Notes: generated by a model not told the origin, from the sequence alone. Positions 34,751 through 44,588 are shown, numbered from the stretch's first letter. The stretch: 64,000 nucleotides of DNA from CAVUNY01 sp963768585 (GCA_963768585.1 CAVYIF010000016.1:124001-188000); one strand, 5' to 3'. Program-made: numbers and translations.

Positions 34751-36944
34751 ATGCTTTATCCCCAACAGAACGAACTGCGCAATCTTGTGGATCTCTCCGG
34801 TGTGTGGGATTTTCAGACGGATCCCGACGGCCAGGGAGAAATCAACGCCTGGTTTAACGGCCTTCCGGCGGCGCGCCCGCTGGCGGTGCCGGGCAGTTGG
34901 AACGAGCAGTACGAGGATCTTTACGCTTATTTAGGCCCGGCCTGGTATTTCCGCAGGTTCTACGTTCCGCCGGGTTGGCAGGGACAGCGGGTACTGGTGC
35001 GCGTCGGCTCGGCTAATTACGCCGCGCGGGTGTGGCTGAACGGGCGCGAAGTGGGCGGGCATGAGGGTGGGCACCTGCCTTTCGCTCTGGATGTAACCGC
35101 CGGGCTGGATTGGACGGGTGAAAATTCGCTGGCGATCCTGGTGGAAAATGAACTCAAACCGACGCGCGTGCCGGCCGGCAACCTGGATTCCGGCCCGATG
35201 GGCGGGTTGATGAACGGTTTCCCCAGCGCAACTTTCGATTTTTACCCTTATGCCGGGCTGCACCGCCCGGTGCTGCTCTACTCCACACCGCAAACTTTCA
35301 TTGAAGATGTGACCGTGGTTACCACCCTGGAAGGGGAGCGCGGGCTGGTGGAGATTAATGTAAAGCGCAGCGGCGCGGACACCCCATCGGGTGCGCAGGG
35401 TGCGGGGCGCGGGCGAGCGCGGCTGGAAGGGAACGGCGCTCTCGCTGGAGGCGGCCCTGGTGTTCGTGGGGGGTGAAGCGCGGGCGGTGATCGCGGTGGA
35501 GAATGCCCGCTTATGGTCGCCGGAAGATCCTTTCCTGTACGAAGCAACCCTGACCCTGGTAGGCGGGGAGGGCGGCCCGCAGGACCGCTACCGGCTGCCG
35601 GTGGGCATCCGCACGGTGCAGGCCACGCCGGATGCGCTCCTGTTGAACGGCAAACCGGTTTATTTAAAGGGGTTTGGCCGGCACGAGGACTTTTTCGTCA
35701 ACGGGCGCGGGTTAAACGTGCCGCTGATCGTCAAGGACTATAGCCTGCTCAAGTGGGTGGGGGCCAATTCGTACCGTACCTCGCACTACCCCTATTCGGA
35801 AGAGGAGATGGCCCTGGCCGACCGCCAGGGTATGCTGATTATCGACGAGATTCCAGCGGTCAGCCTGCAGTTTGGTGATGGCGACGAGGCCATACAGACC
35901 CGTTTGACCACTGCGCGGCGCATGCTGGAAGAGCTGGTCGCGCGCGACAAGAACCATCCCAGCGTGATCCTGTGGTCGGTGGCTAACGAACCCATGCCCT
36001 CGGACATGATGCGGCGTATGACGGGTGGCGGTGAACCAACCCCCGAGGATGAAGCCGGACGCAAGTTCCTGGGCAATCTGGTGGATCTGGCCCACCAGCT
36101 GGATAAAACTCGTCCGGCGGTGCTGGTGGGGGTGATGGGCGGCCCGCTGGACTGGCTGGACCTCTCGGATATTATCTGTGTTAACCGCTACTGGGGCTGG
36201 TATACCCAGCCCGGCCAACCCGAGGCCGGTGCAAGCCTGCTCGCGCAGGAACTGGATGGAATTCATGCCGCCCTGCACAAGCCGGTTTTAATCACCGAAT
36301 TCGGCGCGGATACGATCGCCGGCATGCACAGCATCCCGGCGAAGATGTTCACCGAGGAATACCAGGTGGAGTTTCTGCGGGCTTACCTGGATGTCACCGC
36401 CCAAAGGCCGTACGTGATCGGCCTGCACGTGTGGAATTTTGCGGATTTCCAGGCCACACAGTCCATTGCGCGGGTGGGCGGCATGAACCACAAGGGCGTT
36501 TTCACGCGCGCGCGCCAGCCTAAAATGGCGGCGCACTTCCTGCGCGAGCGCTGGGTCAATGCCAGCGCACCTGCCCCATTGGTGGCAGGTGCGTCCGCAC
36601 CGGAAGCGCAGCCTCAGGTCGAGGTTGTGGCGGAGGTGCAGGCGGCGCCCATTCTGCAGGCGCTGGAAAAGGTGGCCCAACGGTTGGACGGTAAGCATCC
36701 GGGGATGAACCGCGCCCTGGGCTTCCAATTGGAGGGCGAGGGCTGGTTCCGGCTGCTGTTTGAAGATGGGCACTGCCGGGCAGAAGCAGGAGAGGGGCCG
36801 ACCGATGCCGCGATCCGCATGAAGCCGGAGGACGCGAGCCGCATCTTGAGTGGTGAGCTTAACCCGATTGCAGCGGTGATGACCGGGCGGATTAAGATTT
36901 CGGGAGACATGAAGGCCCTGATGATCTTGCAGAGTTTAACGTAA
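34751..36944 (+). CDS. GH2 beta-glucuronidase-like enzyme fused to an SCP2 domain, frameshifted
   Basis: Two overlapping frames form one gene. The first (34751 to about 35390) holds the jelly-roll sugar-binding domain (LVDLSGVWDFQTDPDGQGE, SANYAARVWLNGREVGGHEGGHLPFALDVT). The second (to 36944) holds the immunoglobulin-like domain and the TIM barrel, with acid/base Glu in SVANEPM and nucleophile Glu in ITEFGADT; these and the NEP/TEFGAD pattern fit beta-glucuronidase. Odd: after about 60 linker residues the last 95 residues (ALEKVAQRLDG ... LNPIAAVMTGRIKISGDMKALMILQSL) form a sterol-carrier SCP2 domain. No signal peptide. The frame change lies near GGG at 35389-35391; dropping one G repairs it. 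A LacI regulator follows. Confidence 0.86.
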
Positions 36945-36947
36945 TTA

Positions 36948-36990
36948 TTTTGCTGAGGTTTGGGGGCAGAACAGCCCAATCTCAGCAAAA
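36948..36990 (+). terminator. Terminator-like hairpin after the GH2 gene
   Basis: TTTTGCTGAG (36948-36957) pairs with CTCAGCAAAA (36981-36990), and an inner TTGGG/CCCAA pair lengthens the stem. It precedes the LacI gene, which has a TATAAT at 37020-37025. Confidence 0.6.
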
Positions 36991-37059
36991 GGTTTTAAAT
37001 TGATCCGGCAAGAATAGCTTATAATCGAAACACAAGCATTCGGGGTAAATGGGTGAAGT

Positions 37060-38082
37060 ATGCCGGTGACGATTAAAGATGTAGCCCGTCTGGCGGGATG
37101 TTCCATTAAAACCGTATCCAGAGTGATCAATGGGGAGCCCTATGTCACCCCAGAACTGCGAGCGCGTGTCCTTGACGCTATCCGTACCTCCGGATATACG
37201 CCCAATATTTCCGCAAGGCGGTTGGTCAAAAAGCAATCTTATTCTCTGTGCGTGTTGATGTATCCCGGCTTTTACCAGGCAGCCTCGGCTGTGCTCTCAC
37301 CGATTATGGACATCGGTTACGAAGAAAATTACGATATTTTTATCCAGCCTTATTACTCGGCGCATACCCGTTCGCGCACCAAGTTGGTCACACTGATTGG
37401 AGAGCGGCGCTTTGACGGTTATGTGGTTACGCCGCCCTGCGACGCGGATGATTTCGTGGCCGATTTGTTAACCACTTATAAGATACCCCTGGTGCAGATC
37501 AATCCTTTTAATTCCAATGACAAGATTCCCTTTGTGGCCGGGAACGATAAACTCGGGGCCCATCAGATGACCGAACATCTGGTGGCGCTTGGCCACAAAC
37601 GGATTGCCTTCCTGATGGGCCCGCGCAATATGCGCACCAGTTTTGACCGGCTGTTCGGCTACCAGGCTGCCCTCCAGGCGCACGGATTGGAAAACAACCC
37701 GGACCTGGTCGAGAATACGGAATTTACCTTCGATGGGGGATACACAGCCGCGCGCCTGCTGCTGGATCAGCGCGCTCCGGCGGAGCGCCCGACGGCGATT
37801 TTTGCCGGGAATGATGAGGCGGCTTACGGGGTGCTCTTCGCGGCCCAGGAACTGGGTATCGCCGTGCCCCAGCAGCTTTCGGTGTGCGGCTATGACGATT
37901 TCACAGTTTCCAAATTCATCTGGCCCGGGTTGACGACCATGCACCAGCCTGTGGAACACCTGCTTGACCTGGCGGCACGTCTGCTGATCCACCTGGTGAA
38001 GGGCGAAGCCGTGGCAGAGCGCCAGGTGATCGTCCAACCCCATCTGGTGCTGCGCGGCTCGACTGCGGCTGCCCCCGCATAA
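37060..38082 (+). CDS. LacI-family transcriptional regulator
   Basis: 340 residues. The helix-turn-helix VTIKDVARLAGCSIKTVSRVINGEPYVTPELRARVLDAIRTSGYTPNISARRL (about 3-57) is complete, including the hinge helix. The ligand-binding part has the standard periplasmic-binding fold (RFDGYVVTPP, GHKRIAFLMGPRNMRTSFDRLFGYQAAL, PTAIFAGNDEAAYGVLFAAQELGIAVPQQLSVCGYDDF). The ligand is probably a sugar or uronic acid. Its gene follows the GH2 gene, so control of that gene is plausible, but I found no obvious LacI-type operator. A TATAAT lies 35 bases upstream of ATG 37060. Confidence 0.94.
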   Translation: MPVTIKDVARLAGCSIKTVSRVINGEPYVTPELRARVLDAIRTSGYTPNISARRLVKKQSYSLCVLMYPGFYQAASAVLSPIMDIGYEENYDIFIQPYYSAHTRSRTKLVTLIGERRFDGYVVTPPCDADDFVADLLTTYKIPLVQINPFNSNDKIPFVAGNDKLGAHQMTEHLVALGHKRIAFLMGPRNMRTSFDRLFGYQAALQAHGLENNPDLVENTEFTFDGGYTAARLLLDQRAPAERPTAIFAGNDEAAYGVLFAAQELGIAVPQQLSVCGYDDFTVSKFIWPGLTTMHQPVEHLLDLAARLLIHLVKGEAVAERQVIVQPHLVLRGSTAAAPA

Positions 38083-38135
38083 CAGGATTGGCTCGTCAGA
38101 ACATCCCGAACAAAACTTTCAAGAGGATAAATCAA

Positions 38136-38175
38136 GTCAGGGTTTCGAGGTTCAATTGAACCTCGAAACCCTGAC
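38136..38175. terminator. 40-bp perfect palindrome without a loop
   Basis: GTCAGGGTTTCGAGGTTCAA (38136-38155) is followed at once by its exact complement (38156-38175). It lies between the convergent LacI and membrane-protein genes. A bidirectional terminator or transcript-end hairpin is likely; there is no T-run. A protein-binding role is not excluded. Confidence 0.7.
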
Positions 38176-38206
38176 CCTGTTGAATGAATTTCTTAAGAGA
38201 TCTTGC

Positions 38207-39211
38207 TCACAGACCGGGTGTATTGCCCGGTGGGGGCACGGTTGGATAAACCGGCGGCGGGGCAGTTACCGGGGGTTGAGCCCCTTCGGCTGCAGCCAGA
38301 CGGCGGAAAACCAGCGTCCACAGGGTGCCGGTATAACTCTGGAAGAACATTGTCAAAATCAGCGAAAGCGGGATGGCGACCAGTAAAAAAGGAAGGAAAA
38401 ACTCCAGACTGAATGTGCCCCCACTTTTGAAAACCAGGCTGCCCAGCAACGCACCAATGCCAATCGGTGCGAGGATCAAGCCAGTCAGGATGCCCAATCC
38501 GATCTGTGCAAGCAGCACCAGGAGGCCGACCACTACGACCGGACCCAGGTTACGGCGGATCAACTCCCAACCGCGTTTCAAACCATCGATAATCCCGCGC
38601 CCTTCTCCCACCACCGCCACGGTGGAGAGCTGGCTCCAGATGCCCAGGAACCAGAAGAAAGGCACCATCAGACAGATCATAGGCAGGCCCACGCACAGCA
38701 GGACAAGGATGATTCCGGGGGCTTCTCGCGAGACGCTGGTAATAAACCCAAAGAGCAGGAACATGAAGAAGATCAAGGAGATGGCAAAGCCTGGCAGCCC
38801 AATCAGCAGGGTTTGCCCGGCCACACGCCAGAACGCGGGCCAAATTTCGCTGACAAGCTTGCCAAATTCAAGGCTTTCGCTGCCGCCATCAGCCTGCCAG
38901 GCGCCGCGAGTCAGCCCGGTCCTGCCGAAAACATTGATCATGAAAAAAACCAGGCCCAGACCGCACACCAGGAAAATAAGCATGAGGAAAAACCAGCCCG
39001 GAGTCTGGCGGATCATTTCTGCCATGCCCGTGAAGAAACGTTGCAGCGGCTGAGGAATATTTAAATTGCCAGGATTGAGGTTAGCCACGTTAAAGTTAAA
39101 AGAAGGATTGGTATTCCCGCCGCCCAGGCCGGCCAGCAAGCCGAAAAACCAGAGGATCTTGTGCTTCCAGATCAGTTTCGCCGATTTGGTGATGATTTCG
39201 CCGTAATCCAT
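38207..39211 (-). CDS. Polytopic membrane protein of unknown function
   Basis: 334 residues with about five to six long hydrophobic regions (MIRQTPGWFFLMLIFLVCGLGLVFFMINVF, TLLIGLPGFAISLIFFMFLLFGFI, ILVLLCVGLPMICLMVPFFWFLGIW, LGPVVVVGLLVLLAQIGLGILTGLIL, FLPFLLVAIPLSLILTMFF) and a Pro-rich C-terminal tail. The N-terminus (YGEIITKSAKLIWKHKILWFFGLLAGLGGG) and the segment GIIDGLKRGWELIRRNLGPV are typical of a large bacterial family of uncharacterised membrane proteins. No substrate motif. It is monocistronic. Confidence 0.72.
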   Translation of the reverse strand: MDYGEIITKSAKLIWKHKILWFFGLLAGLGGGNTNPSFNFNVANLNPGNLNIPQPLQRFFTGMAEMIRQTPGWFFLMLIFLVCGLGLVFFMINVFGRTGLTRGAWQADGGSESLEFGKLVSEIWPAFWRVAGQTLLIGLPGFAISLIFFMFLLFGFITSVSREAPGIILVLLCVGLPMICLMVPFFWFLGIWSQLSTVAVVGEGRGIIDGLKRGWELIRRNLGPVVVVGLLVLLAQIGLGILTGLILAPIGIGALLGSLVFKSGGTFSLEFFLPFLLVAIPLSLILTMFFQSYTGTLWTLVFRRLAAAEGAQPPVTAPPPVYPTVPPPGNTPGL

Positions 39212-39329
39212 AAAGTCTCTTCCTTTGAAATTGACTGCAGCCAGTGAGTGATCAATTCATCTCTTCGGGTGCACCAAGGGTGTGCCAGAAGGTTATCATG
39301 TTCATTAATTGTACACAATTTTGGCGTTT

Positions 39330-40886
39330 TTATTCCCACTCGACGGTCGCCGGGGGTTTGCTGGTGATATCGTATACCACGCGGTTGACCCCTTTTACTT
39401 CGTTGACGATGCGGTTGGCAGCCCTGGCCAGCAGGTCGTAAGGGATGCGCGCCCAGTCGGCGGTCATGAAATCTGAAGTCGTGATCGCGCGCAGGGCGAT
39501 AGTCTCCTGGTAGGTGCGTTCATCGCCCATCACACCCACCGAGCGCACCGGCAGCAGCACGGCAAAGGCCTGGGCAATCCCGGCGGTTTCTTCTTCCGCA
39601 CGGCGGTGGAGCAGGCCGGCATCAGTTAACTCTCCGGTGAAGATCGCATCCGCGTCACGCAGCCAGGCCAGGCGCTCCATGGTCAGATCACCCAGGCAGC
39701 GCACCGCCAGCCCTGGACCGGGAAAGGGCTGGCGCCAGACCAGTTCGGGCGGTAGACCCAGGGCTTCGCCCACGGCGCGCACTTCATCCTTGAACAGGTA
39801 GCGCAAGGGCTCGACCAGGGAAAAAGACAGGTCAGACGGGAGACCGCCGACATTGTGATGGCTCTTGATGCGCGCCGCCTGATTGCGGTCGGGCGCCGAG
39901 GATTCAACCACATCCGGGTAGATTGTGCCCTGGACGAGAAAAGGTGGTTTGCCAAGCTGTCTGGCCTGTTCTTCAAAAACACGGATAAAGGTTTCGCCGA
40001 TAATCTTGCGCTTCTGCTCGGGCTCGGTAACGTCTTGCAGTTTATCCATGAATTCTTCAATGGCATTGACCGTGACCAGTTGGATCCCCAGATTTTTGCG
40101 AAAGGCAGCATCCACGTCTTCGCGCTCGTTCTTGCGCAGCAGGCCGTTATCGACAAATACGCCAACCAGCTGGTCGCCGACTGCCCGGTACACCAGGGCG
40201 GCGGCCACACTCGAATCGACTCCGCCGCTGACCCCAGCCAGGACGCGTGCTTCGCCTACCTGCTGTTGGATGCTCGCTACGGATTGGGCGATGATCGATT
40301 CGGGCGTCCATTCCGGGCGGCAGTCGCAAACCTGGGTCACAAAGCGGCGCAAGATCTCAACCCCGTTGGGGGTGTGGCGCACCTCGGGGTGGAACTGGAC
40401 GCCGTAGTAGCCGCGTTCAAGGTTTCCGATGGCAGCCACGGGACTGTTGCCCGAACGCGCCAGGGAAATAAAGCCGGGGGGCGGGGTTTCGATGCGGTCG
40501 CCATGGCTCATCCACACCGGGTAGCTGCCCGGAGGGAGCAGCAGGTTCTCGCGGGTGGTTTCCACAGTCGCCGGACCATACTCGCGGTGTGCAGCGGGGG
40601 CAACGCGCCCACCCAGAGCATGGGTCAGGGCCTGCATCCCGTAGCAGATGCCCAGCACCGGCAGACCGCTTTCCAACAGATAGGGCAGCATGGTTGGTGC
40701 GCCGGGGGCATAAACCGAATTTGGACCACCGGAAAGGATGAATCCTTTGGGTTTGATCGCCCGCACCTTTTCTGCCGGGGCGTCCCAGGGAAAAAGCTCG
40801 CAGTATACGTGCGCTTCGCGCACGCGGCGGGCGATCAACTGGCTGTACTGTGAACCAAAATCGAGAACTGCGATTGAATCCGTCAT
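39330..40886 (-). CDS. guaA: GMP synthase (glutamine-hydrolysing)
   Basis: 518 residues. Converts XMP, ATP and glutamine to GMP. Class I glutamine amidotransferase part: VLDFGSQYSQLIARRVRE, GICYGMQ with nucleophile Cys (about 85), and GVQFHPE (catalytic His and Glu, about 173-176). ATP-pyrophosphatase part: VSGGVDSSVAAALV (P-loop), then the GMP-synthase dimerisation domain ending IVNEVKGVNRVVYDITSKPPATVEWE. It is intact and of normal length. xpt lies 150 bases upstream on the same strand, so purine salvage and GMP formation are grouped. A terminator separates the two, so guaA likely has its own promoter. Confidence 0.97.
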   Translation of the reverse strand: MTDSIAVLDFGSQYSQLIARRVREAHVYCELFPWDAPAEKVRAIKPKGFILSGGPNSVYAPGAPTMLPYLLESGLPVLGICYGMQALTHALGGRVAPAAHREYGPATVETTRENLLLPPGSYPVWMSHGDRIETPPPGFISLARSGNSPVAAIGNLERGYYGVQFHPEVRHTPNGVEILRRFVTQVCDCRPEWTPESIIAQSVASIQQQVGEARVLAGVSGGVDSSVAAALVYRAVGDQLVGVFVDNGLLRKNEREDVDAAFRKNLGIQLVTVNAIEEFMDKLQDVTEPEQKRKIIGETFIRVFEEQARQLGKPPFLVQGTIYPDVVESSAPDRNQAARIKSHHNVGGLPSDLSFSLVEPLRYLFKDEVRAVGEALGLPPELVWRQPFPGPGLAVRCLGDLTMERLAWLRDADAIFTGELTDAGLLHRRAEEETAGIAQAFAVLLPVRSVGVMGDERTYQETIALRAITTSDFMTADWARIPYDLLARAANRIVNEVKGVNRVVYDITSKPPATVEWE

Positions 40887-40982
40887 CCAGTTATCCTTTA
40901 ACTAGCTGCACCATGGAGAGTCCGGTTGTCCACTTCACCTGGGTGAGTCTCGTGCGGTGGGCCTGCTGCACACCTGTGTCTC

Positions 40983-41027
40983 AAAAAGTGCAGCCGGGTG
41001 CAGAAGCCCTCCACACCCGGCTGCACT
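40983..41027 (-). terminator. Intrinsic terminator after xpt
   Basis: 14-bp perfect stem (40987-41000 with 41014-41027). On the minus strand it is followed at once by a run of five T. It begins nine bases after the xpt stop codon and lies about 100 bases before guaA. Confidence 0.8.
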
Positions 41028-41035
41028 GCTGGTTC

Positions 41036-41665
41036 TCAGTCACAAAAGATGATCTGCCCATCTTCCATGTTGCCAATGCAGACCAGTGATTCCACCTGCA
41101 GGTTGAGATGGCTCAGGGCAGCGCGTCCGCCTTCAAATGATTTTTCGATCAGCGCCCCAATCCCTACCACATCTGCCCCGGCGGCTTTTGCCAGGCGCAC
41201 CAGGCCGAGAATTGTCGATCCCGAAGCGAGGAAATCATCGATGATCAGCACGCGTTCACCTTTGGCCAGATATTCGGGGGAGACGATCAGTTCCACCATG
41301 CGGCCTTTGGTGTGTGAGGGCGCCACAGTCAGGTAAACCTGATCGGGCATGGTGATAGGCTTGGTCTTACGGGCATAGACCACCTGCAGCTTGAGGTGCA
41401 TGGCCGTCGCCAGGGCAGGGGCAATCCCGGAGATTTCGGCGGTCAGGATGCGCGTTGCCCCCAGATTGGCAAACATACGCGCGAATTCCGCCCCACAAGC
41501 ATCCATCAAGGTAGGGTCAACCTGGTGATTGATAAAGCTGTCAACCTTTAGAATGCCACCCCCCAGGTTCTTGCCTTCATTTAAAATTCTTTCTTTAATA
41601 AATCCATTCCACGCTCCAAAACCATAGTTGTATGGACATTTTACTTCGCTCCGGCCGAGAGGCAT
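41036..41665 (-). CDS. xpt: Xanthine phosphoribosyltransferase (N-terminus disturbed by a likely frameshift)
   Basis: Salvages xanthine to XMP with PRPP. Seen: ILKVDSFINHQVDPTLMDACGAEFA, TAEISGIAPALATA, the PRPP loop VLIIDDFLASGSTILGLVRLAKAAGA, and EKSFEGGRAALSHLNLQVESL, all typical. The open frame extends to ATG 41665, but its first 20 residues (MPLGRSEVKCPYNYGFGAW) look unlike any Xpt and have no ribosome site. An ATG at 41607, with GGAG six bases upstream, begins MDLLK in another frame; one extra A in the AAA run at 41594-41596 would give MDLLKERILNEGKNL, the normal start. A one-base sequence error is likely. Ten bases after the P-ATPase gene. Confidence 0.92.
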   Translation of the reverse strand: MPLGRSEVKCPYNYGFGAWNGFIKERILNEGKNLGGGILKVDSFINHQVDPTLMDACGAEFARMFANLGATRILTAEISGIAPALATAMHLKLQVVYARKTKPITMPDQVYLTVAPSHTKGRMVELIVSPEYLAKGERVLIIDDFLASGSTILGLVRLAKAAGADVVGIGALIEKSFEGGRAALSHLNLQVESLVCIGNMEDGQIIFCD

Positions 41666-41675
41666 AGAGCGATTT

Positions 41676-44531
41676 TCAAATTGCGTTGCGAGCGCGCTTG
41701 GCCAGCATGAATTTGGTCACCTCGGCCGCCACAGAAGGCAGGATCAGCAGGGGGGAAAGCGCAATCCACTGCTGCAGCCCCAGGGCTTCCGTATTGAAGA
41801 TTTTCTGGAAGAAAGGCACATACACCACGACCAGGATCATGACCAGCGAAGACACAACCGCATAATTCATCCATTTGTTGGAAAAGACGCCGATTTTGAG
41901 CAGCGGGAAGTATTCGGAACGCGCCGTGTAGGCCCGCAGCAGTTCGGAAACGCTTAAGGTAACAAAGGCCATGGTTTCGGCAAATTCGGCATGCGTGGAG
42001 GTTGAGCGCCCGATCAAGAATGCGCCCAGGGTGGCTGCGGTGATCGCAATCGTCTGAATGATGATCCCCACCAGCATATGGCGGTTGATGATCGGCTCTT
42101 TGGCAGGGCGCGGTTTCTGGATCATGATGTCGGGGTCGCCCTTTTCGGTTGCCAGGGCCAGGGCCGGTGCGCCGTCGGTCACCAGGTTCAACCACAGTAA
42201 TTGGATCGCGGTCAGCGGCGAACCCCAACCGAAGAGCGTGCCCAGGAAGATGGTCGCGATCTCGGCCATATTGCAGGACAGCAGGTAATAGACGAACTTG
42301 CGGATATTGCTGTAAATGATGCGTCCTTGCTCGATGGCGGAGACGATGCTGACGTAATTGTCATCGGTCAGGACCATATCTGCGGTTTCCTTGGCGACAT
42401 CGGTGCCGGTGATGCCCATCGCCACGCCGATATCCGCCCGTTTGATTGCCGGGGCGTCGTTGACGCCGTCGCCGGTCATTGCCACCACCTGGTCGTTGGC
42501 GCGCAGCGCGTCGACAATGCGCATTTTGTGTTCGGGTGAGACCCGGGCAAAGACATCCGTGACCGCCATCTCCTGCTGCAAGGTGGCATCGTCGAGGGAA
42601 TTTAATTCGACACCGGTAAGGACTTTGTGGCCGGGCTGGAGCAGGCCGATGGATTCGGCGATCGCTCGCGCCGTATTGGGGTAATCGCCGGTGATCATGA
42701 TCGTGCGGATACCGGCACTGCGCGCGGTTTTGAGGGCCGGAGCCACTTCTGGCCGGGCGGGATCGATCATCCCCAACATCCCGGCGAATACCAGGTCCTT
42801 TTCAAGGTCTGAACTGTTGACTTCATGCGGTTCCACGGGTACCATGCGGTAGGCCAGGCCGAGTACACGCAGAGCCTGCATGGTTAACTGGTCATTGGCC
42901 GCCAGGATGCAATGGCGTGTTTCTTCATCCATGGGAAGAATCTTGTCATCGATCGATTGGTAATGGGTGCACAAATCCAGAACGACATCCGGCGCGCCTT
43001 TTACCGCGATGGTATACCAGTAATCCTGGTCGTCACCGTAGAGCGGAGAAATGTCTGCGTCTTTCTGATCGGCCACGTGATGGATGGTGACCATGCGTTT
43101 GCGGGAGGAATCGAAAGGAATTTCGTTTTTGCGCGGGTAAGCCTGGTTGAGGTCCGGGGCATAAGCCCCGGCCTTGGCGGCAGCCACCAGGATGGAGCCT
43201 TCGGTGGGGTCGCCCACCATGCGGTAAGAGGCTTGTTCCTGGCTGCCGGTCACGGTTTCTAACAGGGCGTCATTATTCAAAACACCCACCCAGAGTACGG
43301 TGGATGCTCCGGGAAATTCTTTCAGGTTGGCGGTCTTTCCATCCAGCTTAAAATCGCCTTTGACCGAATATCCGCTGCCGGTAATCTCGAAAGTGCGTCC
43401 GTTGATCCATAAATGGGTGACGGTCATCTCGTTTTGGGTCAGGGTGCCGGTCTTATCTGAGCAAATTACGGTAGCTGAACCCAGGGTTTCAACCGATGCC
43501 AATTTGCGGATCAAGGCATGACGGTGGACCATTTCGCGCATGCCCAGCGCCAGGCTGATGGTCACCACGGCGGGCAGGCCCTCGGGCACGGCGGCGATCG
43601 CCAGGCTGACCGCAATCATGAACAGTTCCACGATTTTTTCCAGCCCGGCATTGGACTGGAACAGGCCGCCCATTCCAAAATCACCCACTGCTCTAAAAAT
43701 TCCCACCAGGAAAACCAGACCGCAGATGATCAGCGCGCCGGTACCCAACAGCCGGCCAAGCTGGTCCAGGCGCTGCTGGAGGGGGGTTTCTTCCTCCTCC
43801 ACGGACTGGAGCATCACGGCGATCATACCCAGTTGGGTGCGCATCCCCGTGCTAACCACGACCCCCTGGCCGCGGCCGTAGCTGATGGTGGTGCCCATAA
43901 AAGCCGTATTCTTGCGGTCTCCGAGGGGAATGTCCGATTCCAGGTTTAAGGCAGCATTTTTCTGCACCGGCATCGATTCGCCGGTCAGGGCGGCTTCTTC
44001 CACGCGTAAGTTGACCGCTTCTAACAGGCGCACATCGGCGGGTACAAAATTGCCCGCTTCCAGGAAGACAATGTCTCCAGGGACCAGTTGGGGGGCCGGA
44101 ACACTGACCCGGTGCCCGTCGCGCAGGACTTGAGCCTCGGGTGCAGCCAATTTCTGCAAGGCCGCCAGGGCGGCTTCGGCGCGGCTTTCCTGTACCACCC
44201 CCAGGACTGAGTTTAATACCACGATGGCAAAAATGGCCCCGGCATCGATGTATTCGCCCAGGAGCAGGGAGACCAGGGCGGCAACGATCAGCAAAATAAC
44301 CACGAAATTATTGAGCTGGTCCAGGACCAGCTTTAAAAATCCGGGCCGGGGCTTTTCAGCCAGCTGGTTCGGACCGAACTTCTCCAACCGCAGGGCGGCT
44401 TCACTGCTCGTCAGGCCTGACTGCAGGCCAGTATCCAGCTCTTTTAATACTTCATCGGTGCTTAACGCATGCCAGGAAAAAGAGAGTTGCTCTTTTCCTT
44501 TCGGGGGGATCTGATTACGGTCCTCCTTCAT
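41676..44531 (-). CDS. Calcium-type P2A cation-transporting ATPase
   Basis: 951 residues. Pumps a divalent cation, probably Ca2+, out of the cell. Seen: N-terminal cation ATPase domain (GLTSSEAALRLEKFGPNQL), actuator TGES, the M4 ion-site motif AVPEGLPAVVTISLALG, the phosphorylation site CSDKTGTLT, the nucleotide-binding KGAPDVVLDLC, and the hinge MTGDGVNDAPAIKRADIGVAMG. M5-M6 (SCNMAEIATIFLG, LLWLNLVTDGAPALALATE) carry the Asn/Thr/Asp residues of the SERCA-like sites. An N-terminal 15-residue extension precedes the fold. ATG 44531 is behind AGGAGA. xpt follows by ten bases. Confidence 0.95.
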   Translation of the reverse strand: MKEDRNQIPPKGKEQLSFSWHALSTDEVLKELDTGLQSGLTSSEAALRLEKFGPNQLAEKPRPGFLKLVLDQLNNFVVILLIVAALVSLLLGEYIDAGAIFAIVVLNSVLGVVQESRAEAALAALQKLAAPEAQVLRDGHRVSVPAPQLVPGDIVFLEAGNFVPADVRLLEAVNLRVEEAALTGESMPVQKNAALNLESDIPLGDRKNTAFMGTTISYGRGQGVVVSTGMRTQLGMIAVMLQSVEEEETPLQQRLDQLGRLLGTGALIICGLVFLVGIFRAVGDFGMGGLFQSNAGLEKIVELFMIAVSLAIAAVPEGLPAVVTISLALGMREMVHRHALIRKLASVETLGSATVICSDKTGTLTQNEMTVTHLWINGRTFEITGSGYSVKGDFKLDGKTANLKEFPGASTVLWVGVLNNDALLETVTGSQEQASYRMVGDPTEGSILVAAAKAGAYAPDLNQAYPRKNEIPFDSSRKRMVTIHHVADQKDADISPLYGDDQDYWYTIAVKGAPDVVLDLCTHYQSIDDKILPMDEETRHCILAANDQLTMQALRVLGLAYRMVPVEPHEVNSSDLEKDLVFAGMLGMIDPARPEVAPALKTARSAGIRTIMITGDYPNTARAIAESIGLLQPGHKVLTGVELNSLDDATLQQEMAVTDVFARVSPEHKMRIVDALRANDQVVAMTGDGVNDAPAIKRADIGVAMGITGTDVAKETADMVLTDDNYVSIVSAIEQGRIIYSNIRKFVYYLLSCNMAEIATIFLGTLFGWGSPLTAIQLLWLNLVTDGAPALALATEKGDPDIMIQKPRPAKEPIINRHMLVGIIIQTIAITAATLGAFLIGRSTSTHAEFAETMAFVTLSVSELLRAYTARSEYFPLLKIGVFSNKWMNYAVVSSLVMILVVVYVPFFQKIFNTEALGLQQWIALSPLLILPSVAAEVTKFMLAKRARNAI

Positions 44532-44588
44532 TCATTCTCTCCTATTAAGTGAATTCAGCGTATCCTGAGGGAAGCTGGAAGATAGAAC

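Noticed and set aside
36945..37059. LacI operator controlling the GH2 gene
   Set aside because: No convincing 14-20 bp palindrome with a central CG was found here or before 34751.
39855..40853. Plus-strand open frame of 332 codons
   Set aside because: It is antisense to intact guaA; a codon-bias shadow in GC-rich DNA.
41608..41680. Purine riboswitch before xpt
   Set aside because: There is almost no space between the P-ATPase stop and xpt, and no matching core is seen.
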